Below are positions 46,472 to 57,132 of a stretch of 64,000 nt of DNA, piece by piece. The notes below the pieces were generated by a model. That model did no database searches. It had not been told where the DNA came from and saw only the letters and a list, made by a program, of their open reading frames with translations. The DNA comes from Manihot esculenta. Its lineage: Eukaryota; Streptophyta; Magnoliopsida; Malpighiales; Euphorbiaceae. The stretch spans positions 7,747,769-7,811,768 of the forward strand of contig NC_035173.2 of the NCBI RefSeq assembly GCF_001659605.2, in the 5' to 3' direction. Made by a program: the position numbers and the translations under genes. The stretch's first letter is position 1, and every line of letters starts with the position of its first letter.

Positions 46472-47080
46472 ATGAGTGATGCTGGTTACCTTGTGGAATC
46501 AGATCCGTCTGAAGAGTGTTTTGAGGAACTTAGAGAAGGCATAGATCTAGGAAGAATGGCAGGAAACAGGAGAGAGACAGGAGGAGATGTGCAAAGAAAG
46601 GATGTAGGTATACAGGTGAATATGGATGACGAGTCTTTAGATGATGCTCAGACCAAGGATACCAAAATGTCAGGTATAGGAGAAAATGATCCTTCCACTT
46701 GGAGTACAGCTACCTGGAAAGGAGCAAAGTGGGGGAAAGTTAAAAAGAAAAAGGTTAGGGGTCTTAAAGGGAAAAAGAAAAGAGAAAATTGGAATAGGAA
46801 AGAACTTAGTTCTGGTGGTGGTGTTGATTCGAGTTCTGGTATAGATAGACCAAAATGTTTGAGGTGTGGAAGGTTGCATAAGGGCGTTTGTCTTGTTGGT
46901 ACGACAGGATGTTATAGGTGTGGACAGGAGGGACATGTGATGCGTGAGTGTCCTTTTGCGCCCCCGTTGGTTCAGTCTCAGGGAGCAGATACAGATAGAG
47001 CAGCTCAGGCTGATAGGCAAGAAGGAGAAGAGGCTGACACATCTGACACCTCTGTGCCAGGTATGCTCATGATTGAGTGA
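46472..47080 (+). CDS. Capsid-less Gag of element B, two zinc knuckles
   Basis: ATG at 46472, just after TTCTTCAG (46454-46461); 202 residues, uninterrupted. The N-terminus is acidic (LVESDPSEECFEELREGID). A Lys-rich stretch (KWGKVKKKKVRGLKGKKKRE) precedes CLRCGRLHKGVC and the canonical CYRCGQEGHVMRECP. The capsid region of element C is missing at the same point as in element A (DDAQTKD), so the deletion is inherited. The two proteins have diverged strongly at the N-terminus yet keep length and knuckles, which suggests, but does not prove, selection. Likely role: binding the element RNA for packaging by proteins supplied by an autonomous relative. Confidence 0.72.
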   Translation: MSDAGYLVESDPSEECFEELREGIDLGRMAGNRRETGGDVQRKDVGIQVNMDDESLDDAQTKDTKMSGIGENDPSTWSTATWKGAKWGKVKKKKVRGLKGKKKRENWNRKELSSGGGVDSSSGIDRPKCLRCGRLHKGVCLVGTTGCYRCGQEGHVMRECPFAPPLVQSQGADTDRAAQADRQEGEEADTSDTSVPGMLMIE

Positions 47081-48397
47081 TCTGATATGTGTTTGTGTGA
47101 ACTATAGTAGGATATCAGTTGGTTATATGTGCTAAAAGTAAGTAAGAGCGAGCAGAAAAGAAGACAGAAGAGTAAGAATAAGTTCAGAAAGAGGTTAGAG
47201 CCAGTCTGAGAGTAGGTGGTAGTGAGGCAAGGAAAAGGGTGAGCCTTTTCTTCAGCAGATTCTCGAGAGAAGTTCCATTAGCTTTAGCCTGGATCTTTAC
47301 CCTGACATAATCGGAGGCTAACATATCGAATACGGCGACGTTAGGTACGTTTGCTTGTGAGTATTCGGATGTGTATGCTGTTTGTGTTGGACCCTAGTGT
47401 TTCGCTTTCCTTGTTATTGTGAGCTGTTGGTAGGATGGGTTTGATGACTTCTGGGCTTAGAGTGTGTTTCTTGGGTCAGTGGACCTAAGTGTACCTACGT
47501 GTATGATCCATCTGAAGCAAAGTCAGTCAGTTTAGTTCAGAGTGTGTGGTGAGTAGATGCGATCCAGCTGACCTTATGGTTCTAGACTTGACTGTGTGAT
47601 GTCAGTCTAGGGCGGATTGGCTAGTTACTCGCAGTACTACCTGTGTCAGTAGCGACAAGGTAGGAGAGTTCAGGGTATCGGATGGATCGGTGGTAGTCCT
47701 TTAGAAGGACAGGGTATAGAGGTGCCTAGAAGTTGATGTCAGCCCTACAGGCTCACAGTGCGTCAGGAAAGGTTATCAGAGGGTTGTTTTAACTCGTGTG
47801 AGTACGTTTGTCAGGATAGGGAATCAGCCTCAGTGCCATTGCTAGTGGGTACTAGCATACTGTCAGGTTTACCATCTGTTAGGAAAGTGAAGAGGGGAGT
47901 GAAAATGGTATCTGGACTCAGAACCAAGTCTTTCTTTCCTTTTTCTACAGAATGGCACCTGCAGAGAGAGCTAAGAGATAGTGGAAAGTTGGGGTAGATA
48001 AGGTTTTATCTGACTTAGTACTTCACCCTGGAATGTTTCCAGTGTTGTTGTGGGAAACGAAGGATGATTCCTTACGATTTGAGTGTTACAGATTAGAGTA
48101 AGGTTGATGATCTACTAGCTGTTACAGCTTGGTATCGAACCTACAGATTGGTGTCGAACCTACAGATGGGTCTCTGGTGAAAATGAAAGAGTGAGAGAGA
48201 TTAGTTTAGTGATGAAAAGTGAAAGGTAAAGAGTAAGGATCAGAGTAGCGCAGCGAAAGCTGTGGAGTTCAGACAAAGATGAGGATCCTACTTCTGGAGT
48301 ATGGACTCATATCAGGAAAGTAGAGTTTCGGAAATTCTCTTTTTGAAGAGAAGTGTTAGGCTTTATTGCCTGTTATTTGTTTGTTTGTTTTGCTTTT
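47081..48397 (+). pseudogene. Element B pol remnant with the same deletion as element A
   Basis: Broken pieces matching protease (about 47270-47450), the region before RT (about 47560-47780), a short RT start (about 48010-48110) and then integrase C-terminal sequence from about 48240. No frame codes for a complete domain. Confidence 0.65.
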
Positions 48398-48434
48398 ACA
48401 TTCGAGGACGAATGTTGTTATAAGGGGGGTAGAT
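48398..48434 (+). other. Hairpin and polypurine tract of element B
   Basis: ACATTCG and CGAATGT pair at 48398-48415; the purine-rich TAAGGGGGGTAGA follows, directly before the 3' LTR. Confidence 0.8.
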
Positions 48435-50984
48435 TGTAATACCCGGCTCGTTCAGGCATCGGACTTCCTTCCGTCAGGTGGAATCTCGGATGTCGGATTC
48501 GTTTTGAGGGGTATTGCAAGGGTAACCTAAAGGTTTTACAAGGTTTTAGCAAGGTTATGTTTTAAGTGTTTTCCGGTTTTGAAAGGCAAGGGAATGAGTT
48601 TTCAAGAGAAAAGACCAAGGAGGCAGAATGCAGGTTCGGCCGCCGAAGGTTATGTTCGGCCGCCGAAAGTGCTATAGGTTCGGCTTCCGAAACTTCACGT
48701 TAGGCCGCCGAACGTTGCATGGTTTTGCATGCAGTTTCGGCAGCCGAAGGAAGGGCGGTTGGCCACCTATTTAAGCCCCGTTGACTAGCCATGGAGGGTG
48801 CTGGAAGCTCTCTTTGTGGGCAAGGTGGGTTTTTATGATGTTGCCTCAAAGCTTTCAAAGTTTTTATGAGTTTTCACTTGGTTTTGAAGGTTTTGAGTAA
48901 AAAAGAGGAAGTTGTGGAGCTTGAAGCTTGAGGAGCTTGGTTTCTCCATGTTTTGAAGCTAGGATCACACCAGCCAAGAGGTACGTGTTGATCCTTATGT
49001 TTTATCGTGTTTTCAGCAAGTTTTATGGAGGAAAAGGGAAGAGTTGCATGGTGAGGTGTACAAGGAGGTTTTTGAGGGTTTTTATGCATGAGTATGTTTA
49101 TGTGTTATGGGTGTTGTTTGTTGGGGTTTTTAGGTAGTTTTGGACCCCTTTGTGCATATATTTGAGTATATGCTTGTTATGTGTGTTGAGAGGCATGTTG
49201 AGTGAGGTTTGGGGGAAGTTGAGTATGAGGTGAGCGAGGTTCTGCCTAACTGGAGAACCCAGCTTCGGCCGCCGAAGAAGGGTTCGGCCGCCGAACGTGT
49301 TGAGGAGGTGGTTTCGGCTGCCTCAACCTGCCCCCGAAAGATTAGACTTTCGTCTCTGGAGGGGAGGTTCGGCCGCCGAAGGTGCCGCCGAAGGTAGGAG
49401 ACTTTCGTCTCTGGAGTGTGGTTTGGCCCCCGAACCATGCCCCCGAAAGGGTTCGGCCGCCGAAAGTTGAGATTCGGCCGCCGAAGGTGCATGAGTTTCG
49501 TCTCTGGAGAGGACATTCGGCCGCCGAACCTGCCGCCGAACGTGTCCTGCCCAGCCTTCTTTTGCATGCTTTGTGGGGTTGGTTTAGGGAGTTGGTTTAG
49601 AGTTATGTTAGCAGTGTTTGACACCTCATGCGAGTCCATTTGTGTAGGATTGGACCCGACAGTTCAGGGAGGTCGTCAGGATTAGCAGTTACAGAGTCAG
49701 TACAGTTTCTGCCAGAGGAGCAGAGGTGAGTAGAACTAAACTTAATCTTTTATTAAAGAAACATAATGCTTTAGCATAGTTCATGCATCATGAATGCTAT
49801 GATATGTATTAGGGTGATTGCATTAGAATCACGAAGGTGAAGCATTGCATATTATGTGATCAGAGATTAGGTGGACCCAGGCGACTCCAATAGCCTAAGC
49901 TTCGGCTCCTGTCATTGTGTCAGGTCAGTTGGGCAATTACTTGGTGGAATGCCCTGTGTAGCTCCTTTGGGGGGGCCAGTGTTGACAGAGGGTATTTTTG
50001 GGGTCATGTCTACCTTAGTGGGGATTGGACCAAGGCGACTTCAATAGCCCGTCGAGGGAGTTTTGGGGTCATGTCTAATCCAAGATATATTGAGATGTTT
50101 GTGTTGTGATGCATTTTCATATATAGTGCGTATGAATGAACTGTTTTCAGTGTTTCTACTCACTGGGCTTTAGAAGCTCATCCCTTTCCCTTAATCCCAG
50201 TTTTGCAGGTACAGGGTTAGCTGGGAAGTCAGAAGCATCAGAGTGTTGGCTTCAGTATGTTTGTGTATAGCATAGTGTGGACATGATGTATGTTAAAGAG
50301 ATATTTGTAAAGTGATGTAATAGATAGTCAGTTGAGTTGTATATGAGATAGAATGTGCTTTTGCCAATAGTGTATGTTAATCCCTTGTCTATGCATGTAT
50401 CCTGTTTTCAGTTGAATGATGAGCAATGAGTCAAACCAGGCTTAATAACATGTTGTGTTTCGAAAACCCAGTGAAGTATAACTGTAAGGGAAGACAGGGT
50501 TTAATTCCCTTGACCCAAGACCAGTGCGGAGGAAAGACCAGGTTTGATTCCTGTGATCCATAGAAAGGCCAATAGAGAAGACCAGGTTTGATTCCTGTGA
50601 CTCTATGGTAGCCAAGTTAACTTATGATATGCTGACCCTTACAGAGTGGGTTCTATGCTGCAGAGCGCATAGGGTATGGAGGTTACTTGGTAGAGCATCA
50701 CTGGTGTATTACAGATAGCCAGAGGGCTAGTTCAGATTCGTAGATCTGAGCATTTGGTTCATATGATTGGACCTATAGTACAGTGTTTTAAAGGTTAAGT
50801 CTGGTAGTTTTAAAGACAAGTTTTAAAAAGTACTAGTCTTGTCGGATCATGTATGGGATTTTAACAGATACACAGAGTTCATAGCAGGCTTACTACGGGT
50901 CCCGGCGGCCTTAAGCCGATCTGGATCCTAGTGCCGAGCAGTTTGGGCCGTTACAAAGAGGGTACCGGTTTCCGGGCTGTTACA
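48435..50984 (+). repeat. Element B 3' LTR
   Basis: Copy of 43654-46203, 2550 bp. The C at 49259 removes a stop in a minus-strand frame, which makes a longer but meaningless open frame there. Confidence 0.93.
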
Positions 50985-50989
50985 CCAAT

Positions 50990-51883
50990 GGCCCATAAGT
51001 CTATCACGACAAGAGAAGTCCTGTGGAGCTCTTTAAGGGCCAGGCACCAGGTTATGTAATGAAAGTCCTGTGTGAGCTCCTTTGGGGGCCGGGCACCGAC
51101 AGAGGGAGCTTTGGAGGTCATGTCCAATCCGTGATGTGAATTGTTTGTGCTGTGGCGCATTTCATGAAAGCATGTAATTAATGAACTGTTTTCATTGTTT
51201 CTACTCACTGGGCTTTTTAGCTCACCCCTCTCCCCTAACCCCAGTGTTGCAGGTTTGAGGTCGATCGGGAAGTCTCAAGAGTTAAGGTTGTGCTTATGTA
51301 ATAGATTAGTGTTAGTGTGGACATGTAATGTAAACTGAGATAATGAATTGTAAGATAATGTAATGTAATGCAAGTAAAGTAGAGTTATGTTTATGGATTA
51401 GTACTGTGCTTGGCCCTAAGAGTTGGTTAGTCCCTTCTTGGTACATGATGTATGTAATGGTTTATTGTTGAGTTGTGTTTGAACGAAACTTATGGCATGT
51501 GTTGTTTACCATGCTAGAGTTTGATGAGAACTCTAGTGAAGGTTTTATGTTTTTGGTTTGGATGCATGCACAGGTTAGGTTCTAGTTCTTTGGATGTGAC
51601 TCCGGCTTGATGTATATTATGTTGACCCGGCTAGAGTTTTGATGAGGGCTCTAGTAGGGGGGTTATTTATGTTTCCAGTTATGTTGCATACAGGTCAAGC
51701 TCGGTATTTACATCAGATGTTTCAGTTTTTATGTTTAAGTTTTGATCATGTATGGGATTTGACCAGGTGATAGGAGGTATGTTTGGCTTGCTACGGGTCC
51801 CGGCGGCCTTAAGCTGATCTGGATCCTAGCGCCGGTAGCGGTTCGGGCCGTTACAGAGGGGTATCGGTTTTTGGGTCGTTACA
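50990..51883 (+). repeat. Element A 3' LTR, last part
   Basis: Resumes the LTR of A after the CCAAT duplication and ends GGGTCGTTACA. Matches 36944-37782. Confidence 0.85.
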
Positions 51884-53439
51884 GTTGGGGTTTAGGTTAG
51901 TTTGAGACCCCTATATGCGTATGTATGTGTTTTTGTATGTTGTAGAATAGCTAAATGCATGTTTGAAAGGTTTGGGAGGCAAAATGTGCATGAGGAGGCT
52001 GAGTTCTGCCACTTTGGAAGAACTCAGGTTCGGCAGCTGAAGGCACTTTCGGCCGCCGAACCTCCCTGTGGTAGCATGCTTTGGCTACCGAACCCTACCC
52101 CCGAAAGTTGGACTTTCGGCTCTGGAGGGGAGTTTCGGCCGCCGAAGGTGCCACCGAAAATGCATGAGTTTCGGCTCTGGAACCACTTTCGGCCACCGAA
52201 GGTGCCGCCGAAAGTGGCTGAGTTTCGACTCTGGAGGGACTTTCGGCCGTCGAACCTGCCGTTGAAAGTGCCCTGTTCAGCCTTCCTTTGCATGATTTCT
52301 ATGATTGTTTTAAGGTGTTTTAGGGGGTTTTTTGAGAGATGTTTAGAGTCATGTTCATGTATGTTTGGTCCCTCATTTGAGTCCCCCTGTGTAGGTTCGG
52401 ACTCTAGGAACCGAGGACCCCAGCAGTAGAATAACTGCTTTAGAGTCAGCCTGAGGTGAGTAGAATGGACCTTTATTTCCAAAGCAAATAAATAAATTCT
52501 AGCATGTTCATGCATCACGAATGCCATGTGATATATTAGGTTGTTTGCATTAGAATTCATGAATATGTTGCATTGCATAATATGATGATGATGTGGATGA
52601 ATGTTGGATGATCCTTTAGCCCTCACTATGGTATGATATGATATGGTGATGATACGGTATAAAAGACCAGTGAAGCCCATTCTACGCCCCTGGCACTATG
52701 TAAGAGAAAGACTAGTGAGGCCCATTCTACGCCCTTGGCACATTGGAATGTTATGTTATGTTAATGTAAGAGAAAGACCAGTGAGGCTCATTCTATGCCC
52801 CTGGCACATTAGAATGTTATGTAGAGGGCTATTGGTGACAAGTTCATTCTTGATGTGAGTTGTTTGTGTTGTGATGCATTCCATGATAGCATATGTTTTA
52901 AATGTTTTTACTATTCTGCTCACTGGGCTCTAGTAGCTCACCCCATTCCCTTAAACCCAGGTTTGCAGTTACGGGATAAACCAGGAGGTCAGCCAGAGTA
53001 AAGTCATGTTTTATGTAATAGCTAGATATGGACATGAAAAATATTGTAATGTAACGTATAGTACAGTAATGTAATGCAATGATGTATATTGAGGTTTAGA
53101 GTTGTGCTTGACCCTAGTATGTATAGTTAATCCCTTTTTCACATGATCTGTGTAATGTTTTAATGATGTTTTATGTAAACCAAGCTTAATGTATGTTATG
53201 TTACCCCATTGGAGCATTTGATGAGGGCTCCAGTGTGGGGTTTTATGATTATGAGTTTGTGCATGCACAGGTTAAGCTTGGTGAATGAAAGAAAAAGTTT
53301 AAAGTCTTATGTATATGTTTGATCATGTATGGGATTTAACAGGTATATAGGATGTATGTTTGGCTTGCTACGGGTCCCGGCGACCTTAAGTCGATCTGGA
53401 TCCTAGCGCCGGTAGCGGTCCGAATTCCGGGTCCTTACA
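51884..53439 (+). repeat. Element C 5' LTR, left-truncated
   Basis: Matches 59449-60856. It has two extra palindrome-bearing segments (about 52085-52190) and three rather than two copies of a unit containing GACCAGTGAGGCCCATTC (52660-52800). Confidence 0.88.
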
Positions 53440-53442
53440 GAT

Positions 53443-53453
53443 TGGTATCAGAG
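53443..53453 (+). other. Element C primer-binding site
   Basis: TGGTATCAGAG, initiator tRNA-Met complement, after LTR end CCTTACA. Confidence 0.88.
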
Positions 53454-53704
53454 TCCTAGGTTCATATGGTCGAACCTAGAGAGTGTCGGACTCATAGATG
53501 TTCTAGAAGGTCAAGCACAATAGGAAAAATCATGTCCACTAGGATAGGATGTAGAGTCCTGTCTTGAATGATGATGTGAAATGCCATGATTTTATGCATG
53601 TGCATTGATGATATGCTATGTATGTGATGTGGGTTCATGTGCTTCCACATGAACCATTTGATGCTAATGTTTTATGTGATGTGTGTTGTTTTTCAGTAAG
53701 CAAG

Positions 53705-54802
53705 ATGAGAGGAACTCGTCGATTTGCACGATTGACTGGAGTCCCACCGGAAAGTGAGGGCACGGATGCCCGTCCTCCTGCATTGCCTAGGGCAATGTCT
53801 TGCAGATCTAGTAGAGAGAGGACATCAAGGGACCCTAGAAGGTCTTTTGATGTGAGCAGAAGGGGAACAGTTCAAGGTGGAGTGTCAGCAGATGTGGGGG
53901 ATGATATGGATGTGGATCAGAGGAGGGATGGTAGTCTCGGTGTGAGCATGTCTGAAGAGGGCATGGGAGAGTCTCAAGGAGGCACTCAGGCCTCGAGGTT
54001 TGTTCAACCACCCCAATACCCACCCTTTTCACAGAATCCCGAGTATTCGATGAGAGGTACATCCGATTACCCCAGCTTTAACCCTTATCCTTCTTACATG
54101 CCATACCCACCTTTCTACCCACCATACCCACAGTACCCTATGTACCCACCCCAATCTTTCTATCCAGGTACAGTAAACCCTAACTCAGTGGATGTTGCAC
54201 CTCCTCCACCACTAGCAGAACCTATAGTCCCAGAAGCCCAAGTACCTAAACCTAGCTCATCTGGAGGGAGTAAGGTCAAGATGACTGATTACTTGAAGTT
54301 GGATGCTCCTAAGTATGAAACAGGTGATGATCCATTTGAGTATCTCAGGACGGTCAAGATGATAACAGATGAGTTAGGGGCAGATGACAGTAGAGCCATT
54401 CAGATGGCTGGGTTCACACTGAAGTGCAAGAAGGCTCGAGAGTGGTTTAAAAACTATGTGAACTCGAGGTTGGATAGTCTATCATGGGAGGAGTTTGCGA
54501 ATGAGTTTGCAGGATGGGCTTTCCCTGATAGTTCAAGGGAGTTGAAGATGATTGAGTTCGAACAGCTAAGGCAGACGGAGGAGATGAGTGTAGATGAATA
54601 CACTGATAAGTTCTTGGAGCTGTTGCCGTTTGCAGGGCAAACTCTTAACACAAACCAGAAGAAGGCTAGGAGATATATCATGAGGCTTCATTCTAGGTAT
54701 TCCTCCTTGATCCAATCAGCAGAGAGGGAGAGTTTCCATGCTATTGTGGATATGACCCGGAGAATGGAGGCTAGTGCAATCATTGAAGGGAAAGTTAAAT
54801 AG
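53705..54802 (+). pseudogene. Element C Gag N-terminus and capsid
   Basis: ATG at 53705 after a TTTTTCAG acceptor-like site; open for 365 codons to a TAG. Residues 1-100 are charged; about 100-165 is a Pro/Tyr-rich segment (YPSYMPYPPFYPPYPQYPMY); about 195-365 is the retrotransposon capsid domain (YLKLDAPKYETGDDPFEYLR, AREWFKNYV, EEMSVDEYTDKFLEL). The TAG at 54800-54802 severs it from the zinc knuckles downstream, which stay in frame. Confidence 0.85.
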
Positions 54803-55150
54803 TCTGTGGCTCAGTCTTCGGGTTCCAAGACCCCAGGTGGGGGAAGGTTAGATCCCTCTTCTTTGAGTACAGCAGCTTCAGACAGTAAAAAGTGGGCTAG
54901 TACCACTAAGAAGTCTAAGAAGAACAAGTTCTGGAATCGCTTGAAGTCAGGTCTGGAATTAGGAGGTGGCTCGAGCTCAGGTGTAGACAGTGCAGTTTGT
55001 GTGAAGTGTGGGAAGCCGCACAAGGGAGTATGTCGGTATGGGACGACAGTCTGCTTCAGATGTGGGCAGGAGGGACACATGGCACAGGAGTGTCCTAGAG
55101 CAGCTTTTATGGCACAGTCCCAGCAGATAGCTTCTGGTAGTGTGGCTTAG
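54803..55150 (+). pseudogene. Element C Gag zinc-knuckle (nucleocapsid) part
   Basis: Lys-rich stretch (KKSKKNKFWNRLKSG), then CVKCGKPHKGVC and the canonical CFRCGQEGHMAQECP. Ends at a TAG (55148-55150). In A and B this part is fused directly to the Gag N-terminus. Confidence 0.85.
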
Positions 55151-55462
55151 CTAGTAGCTCCAGTCGCGACTCAGGCCAGTGGCAGAGGCAAAGGGAGAGG
55201 GGCAGCCTCTTCTTCAGCGGGTTTCAGGGGTGAAGGTCCATCAGCTCCAGCGCGGATCTTCACTATGACACAGCAGGAGGCTAATGCATCAAACACCGTG
55301 GTGTCAGGTAATCTCATCATTGGTTGTTTAGATGTGTATGCCTTAATGGACCCTAGTGCATCTCATTCTTTTGTTGCTCCAAGAGCCGTTGAGAGGTTGG
55401 GTTTGATGGTCTTTGAGTTAGAGTGTCCCTTATGAGTCAGTAGACCCAAGTGTGACCCGTCA
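55151..55462 (+). pseudogene. Element C aspartic protease, N-terminal half
   Basis: The frame after the TAG continues with ARIFTMTQQEA and an active-site strand whose Asp-Ser/Thr-Gly triplet reads DPSASHSFVA, so the usual Gly position is altered. A TGA near 55433 breaks the domain. Confidence 0.7.
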
Positions 55463-56703
55463 GTGGCAGAGTCAGTCTGCCGGTTTAGTCTAGTATTTGT
55501 GGAGAGTAGATGCCTTCCAGCTGACCTTGTGGTTCTAGATTTGACAGATTTTGATGTCATTCTAGGGATGGATTGGCTATCTACCTATGGTGCTACCTTG
55601 GACTGCAGAGACAAGGTAGTCAGGTTCAGAGGTCAGGATGGGTCAGAGGTTGTCTTCAGAGGAGACATGAGGGGTACACCTAGAGGTTTGATATCAGCCT
55701 TACAGGCTCGTAGGTTGCTCATGAGGGGTTGTCAGGGTTTTCTAGCTCATGTGAGAGAGCTGGATAGTCATGTTAGAGAAACCGCCTCAGTGCCTGTGGT
55801 CAGGGAGTTTTTAGATGTTTTCCCAGACGAGCTGCCAGGTTTACCACCTGCTAGGGAGATAGAGTTTGAAATAGAATTGATGCCTGGAACCATACCAATC
55901 TCTATCCCTCCCTATAGGATGGCGCCAGCAGAGTTGAAAGAACTGAAGGAACAGTTGCAAGAGCTGGTAGATAAGGGCTTCATCCGACCGAGTACCTCAC
56001 CTTGGAGTGCTCCAGTGCTTTTTGTGAAAAAGAAGGATGGATCCCTTAGACTTTGTATCGACTACAGGCAGTTGAACAAAGTCACTACCAAGAATAAGTA
56101 CCCGTTGCCTAGGATCGACGATCTATTTGACCAGCTAGCAGGAGCGGGTTGTTTCTCTAAGATAGATCTGAGATCCGGTATCACCAGCTGAGGATAAGAG
56201 AAGAAGATGTGCCGAAGACGGCGTTCAGGACCAGATATGGGCACTATGAGTTCCTTGTAATGCCGATCGGGTTAACCAATGCCCCTGCAGCATTCATGGA
56301 CCTCATGAACAGAGTTTTCAGTCAGTATCTGGATCACTTTGTTATTGTCTCCATAGATGATATCTTAGTGTATTCCAAAAATGCAGAGGAGCATGCCCAT
56401 CATCTAAGATTAGTCTTGCAGACCTTGAGAGAACATGGCTTGTATGCCAAGTTCTCCAAGTGTGAGTTCTGGTTGAGGAGCATTTCGTTCTTGGGGCATG
56501 TTGTATCAGAAAATGGAATAGAAGTGGACCCCAAGAAGGTGGAAGCTGTAGCTAACTGGCCTAGACCCACTACAGTGACAGAGATCAAGAGCTTCTTGGG
56601 CTTGGCAGGTTACTACAGGAGGTTCATTCAGGACTTCTCTAAGATTGCAGCTCCTATGACCAGATTGACCAGAAAGAATCAGAAGTTTATGTGGACTGAC
56701 TAG
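55463..56703 (+). pseudogene. Element C protease end and reverse transcriptase
   Basis: [19 protein letters not shown] is the conserved post-protease motif. RT begins at the [17 protein letters not shown] segment, with [16 protein letters not shown]. At about 56185 a single-base deletion shifts the frame right after FSKIDLRSG; the next block (56209-56703) holds [20 protein letters not shown] and the active site [14 protein letters not shown] at 56701-56703 ends it before RNase H. Confidence 0.88.
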
Positions 56704-57132
56704 TGTGAAGAGAGTTTTGAAGAGCTAAAGAAGAGGTTAACGTCAGCACTGGTATTAACTCTGCCTACCAGTAACGAAGACTTCACAGTGTTTTGTGATG
56801 CGTCCCGTGTGGGACTAGGTTGTGTGTTGATGCAAAATGAGAGGGTAATTGCTTATGCTTCTAGGCAGCTGAAGAAGCACGAGTTGAATTATCCTACACA
56901 TGACCTAGAGATGGCAGCTGTGATCTTTGCACTTAAGATATGGAGGCATTACCTTTATGGGGTAAAATGTGAGATCTTCACAGATCATAAGAGCCTGCAG
57001 TAAATCTTGAGTCAGAGGGAGTTAAATCTGAGGCAGAGGAGATGGGTAGAACTGCTTAGTGACTATGATTGCAAGATTCAATACCATCCGGGTAAGGCAA
57101 ATGTTGTGGCAGACGCCTTAAGCCGGAAATGA
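56704..57132 (+). pseudogene. Element C RNase H
   Basis: [18 protein letters not shown] and [10 protein letters not shown] carry catalytic Asp residues, and the usual tail with [16 protein letters not shown] follows. TAA at 57001-57003 and TGA at about 57130 break it. Confidence 0.85.

Larger units (their letters stand above)
43654..50984 (+). mobile_element. Element B: complete, very young non-autonomous gypsy element (7331 bp)
   Basis: Two LTRs of exactly 2550 bp (43654-46203 and 48435-50984) keep a constant offset of 4781 bases along their length. The one difference I found is T at 44478 versus C at 49259. Target duplications are perfect CCAAT. The primer site TGGTATCAGAGC (46206-46217), a polypurine tract (48421-48434) and TGTAATACCC/GTTACA termini are all intact. 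The 2.2-kb internal region keeps only a capsid-less Gag frame and pol scraps. It inserted into the 3' LTR of element A. Confidence 0.93.
36830..51883 (+). mobile_element. Element A: non-autonomous Tekay/Del-type gypsy retrotransposon, interrupted
   Basis: The 5' LTR is truncated on its left (36830-37782). The internal region runs from 37783 to 40179. The 3' LTR is in three pieces (40180-41364, 43241-43653, 50990-51883) because a solo LTR and element B sit inside it; the pieces add up to about 2.5 kb, matching the LTRs of B. LTR termini are TGTAATACCCGG and GTTACA. The right flank is internal sequence of the 5' LTR of element C, so A inserted into C. Confidence 0.85.

Noticed and set aside
46670..47020. 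116-codon minus-strand frame
   Set aside because: Antisense shadow of the intact capsid-less Gag frame of element B.
49130..49639. 169-codon open frame on the minus strand inside the element B 3' LTR (also 44478-44858)
   Set aside because: The translation is a low-complexity product of the TTCGGCCGCCGAA array, and the length difference between the two LTR copies is due to one base change. No family resemblance.
52024..52680. 218-codon minus-strand frame in the element C 5' LTR, and its relative at 59485-60165
   Set aside because: Lies antisense in non-coding LTR sequence and covers the palindrome array; best explained as chance openness.
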